Positions 63,052-64,000 of a stretch of 64,000 nucleotides of DNA are shown here, in pieces. A program made the position numbers and the translations under genes. The stretch is from Pseudomonadales bacterium (GTDB lineage: Bacteria > Pseudomonadota > Gammaproteobacteria > Pseudomonadales > IMCC2047). Below the pieces are notes generated by a model. The model had not been told where the DNA came from. It worked only from the letters and a program-made list of their open reading frames with translations, and made no database searches. The stretch is taken from the NCBI GenBank assembly GCA_024234615.1, contig JACKNY010000003.1, positions 186,001 to 250,000 on the forward strand, given 5' to 3'. Positions within the stretch are counted from its first letter, which is position 1. Each line of letters begins with the position of its first letter.

Positions 63052-64000
63052 ATGAGCAATAACATACTATTCGTCGACGACGAATCAAATGTGCTGGACG
63101 CTTACCGGCGCAATTTACGTAAGCAGTTCAATATAACCACCGCCATCAGTGGTGCCGAAGGATTGAACGCTATACAAACACAGGGGCCATTTGCCGTTAT
63201 TGTGTCCGATATGCGCATGCCCGAAATGGATGGCGTTGCGTTTTTAATGAAAGCCAAAGATCTTGCACCTGATACCATTCGGATGATGCTCACAGGTAAC
63301 GCGGACCAACAAACCGCCATTGATGCCGTTAACAAAGGCGATGTGTTTCGGTTTTTAAATAAACCCTGCACACCTGAAGATATGGCTATCTCTCTTAACG
63401 ATGCGATAAAACAGTACGAACTGATTAACGCTGAAAAAGCTGTTCTCGAAAATACGCTTAAAGCCAGCATAGAGACACTGGCAGAAGTGCTTTCTTTAAT
63501 CAGCCCTGACGTTTTTGGACGCACCACACGAATTAAGCGTTATATGCTCGAATGCGCGAAGATATTGGCATTACCCAATCTTTGGGAACTCGAGTCTGCC
63601 GCGTTAATGAGTCAAATGGGCTGCGTCACCTTACCCGAAGAGCTCACCAAAAAGGCACTCTCGCTTTCCCCGTTAAATGAAGAAGAGTCAAAGCAGTATA
63701 ACCGTCACCCCCTGTTGGGTGCAGAGCTTATTGTGAAAATCCCCCGCATGGAAGTGGTGGCAAATAGCATTAAATACCAACACAAATATTATGATGGCTC
63801 AGGCTCACCTGCGGATGATTTGCAAGGAGACGATATACCCATCGGCGCTAGAATTTTACGTGTACTGCTCGATTATGACCTATTGGAAACGGCTGGCTTG
63901 CGTGGCAATGCAGCCTTAGAAAAACTAAAACGGCGCCCCGGCAAATACGACCCTAAAGTACTCGATGCATTCGAACAATTTTTAAATGAAGAATTAGGTG
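63052..64000 (+). CDS. Response regulator with degenerate HD-GYP domain (3' end beyond window)
   Basis: It starts at ATG 63052, 10 bases after the previous gene; 316 residues are visible and the frame is still open at 64000. The receiver has D53 in VSDMRMPEMDG and K104 in FLNKPC. The rest aligns with HD-GYP phosphodiesterases, but the key residues are replaced. LHDIGK reads MSQMGC (residues 186-191), the first metal His is lost (FGRTTRIKRYM), and HHERxDGxGYP reads QHKYYDGSGSP (243-253). Cyclic di-GMP hydrolysis is therefore unlikely. A receiver with a degenerate HD-GYP is known as HnoD of Shewanella, an allosteric regulator of a phosphodiesterase. Confidence 0.85.
   Translation, partial: MSNNILFVDDESNVLDAYRRNLRKQFNITTAISGAEGLNAIQTQGPFAVIVSDMRMPEMDGVAFLMKAKDLAPDTIRMMLTGNADQQTAIDAVNKGDVFRFLNKPCTPEDMAISLNDAIKQYELINAEKAVLENTLKASIETLAEVLSLISPDVFGRTTRIKRYMLECAKILALPNLWELESAALMSQMGCVTLPEELTKKALSLSPLNEEESKQYNRHPLLGAELIVKIPRMEVVANSIKYQHKYYDGSGSPADDLQGDDIPIGARILRVLLDYDLLETAGLRGNAALEKLKRRPGKYDPKVLDAFEQFLNEELG

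Noticed and set aside
1..64000. Mobile elements, CRISPR arrays, integrase or attachment sites
   Set aside because: No transposase, integrase, toxin-antitoxin or regularly spaced repeat was seen; the accessory segment at 5367-11335 shows no boundary repeats.

Overview
The window is chromosomal DNA of a Gram-negative gammaproteobacterium, most likely a marine relative of the Cellvibrionales/Pseudomonadales. The evidence is gene order. The block nnr-tsaE-amidase-mutL-miaA-hfq-hflX-hflK-hflC-yjeT-(hisZ)-purA, with queG, orn and rsgA beside it, is the classical gammaproteobacterial arrangement. The dksA-gluQ-(CbrB-like)-pcnB-folK-panB-panC string is the Pseudomonas-type arrangement. The block rimP-nusA-infB-rbfA-truB-rpsO-pnp is also canonical. 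The taxonomic call is an inference from synteny only; no rRNA or tRNA gene was found.

Layout. 1-1279 (minus): start of a TIGR02444-type gene and ilvE. 1431-3587 (plus): phoB-phoR behind a visible Pho box. 3717-5271 (minus): trhP (yegQ)-slyX. 5367-11335: an accessory alcohol-oxidation island with a lipoprotein PQQ/heme alcohol dehydrogenase, a divergent AraC-type regulator and a decayed TonB-dependent receptor. 11712-14547: an orphan trpB and a DEAD-box helicase. 14729-19621: an Lrp-type and a MarR-type regulator, then hmgA-fahA-maiA (the lower tyrosine/homogentisate pathway) and an acetoacetyl-CoA reductase. 19676-24374 (minus): a three-gene 2-oxoacid oxidoreductase of KorABC type, including an FAD/NADPH/iron-sulfur electron-transfer subunit. 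24633-39278 (minus): ispG-purA-hisZ-yjeT-hflC-hflK-hflX-hfq-miaA-mutL-ami-tsaE-nnr. 39400-42141: queG, orn, rsgA. 42404-49945 (plus): dksA, gluQ, a strongly degenerate CbrB-like AAA+ regulator, a 680-base non-coding interval, pcnB, folK, panB, panC, tag. 50024-58609 (minus): pnp to rimP. 59110-64000 (plus): a CHASE-type hybrid-free sensor kinase with two response regulators (HDOD and degenerate HD-GYP outputs), the last cut by the window edge.

How the genes fit together. Homogentisate breakdown yields fumarate and acetoacetate, and the adjacent reductase of PhaB type hints at a link to 3-hydroxybutyrate metabolism. The MarR gene and hmgA diverge across three evenly spaced palindromes that look like one operator array. 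The most unusual spots are the CbrB-like protein, which has lost its receiver domain, its GAFTGA loop and its arginine fingers, and the interval behind it. That interval lies where Pseudomonas carries the CrcZ RNA and contains A-rich Hfq/Crc-type motifs. The other notable spots are the NADP-linked 2-oxoacid oxidoreductase next to ispG, and the terminal signalling cluster whose HD-GYP domain lacks its catalytic residues.
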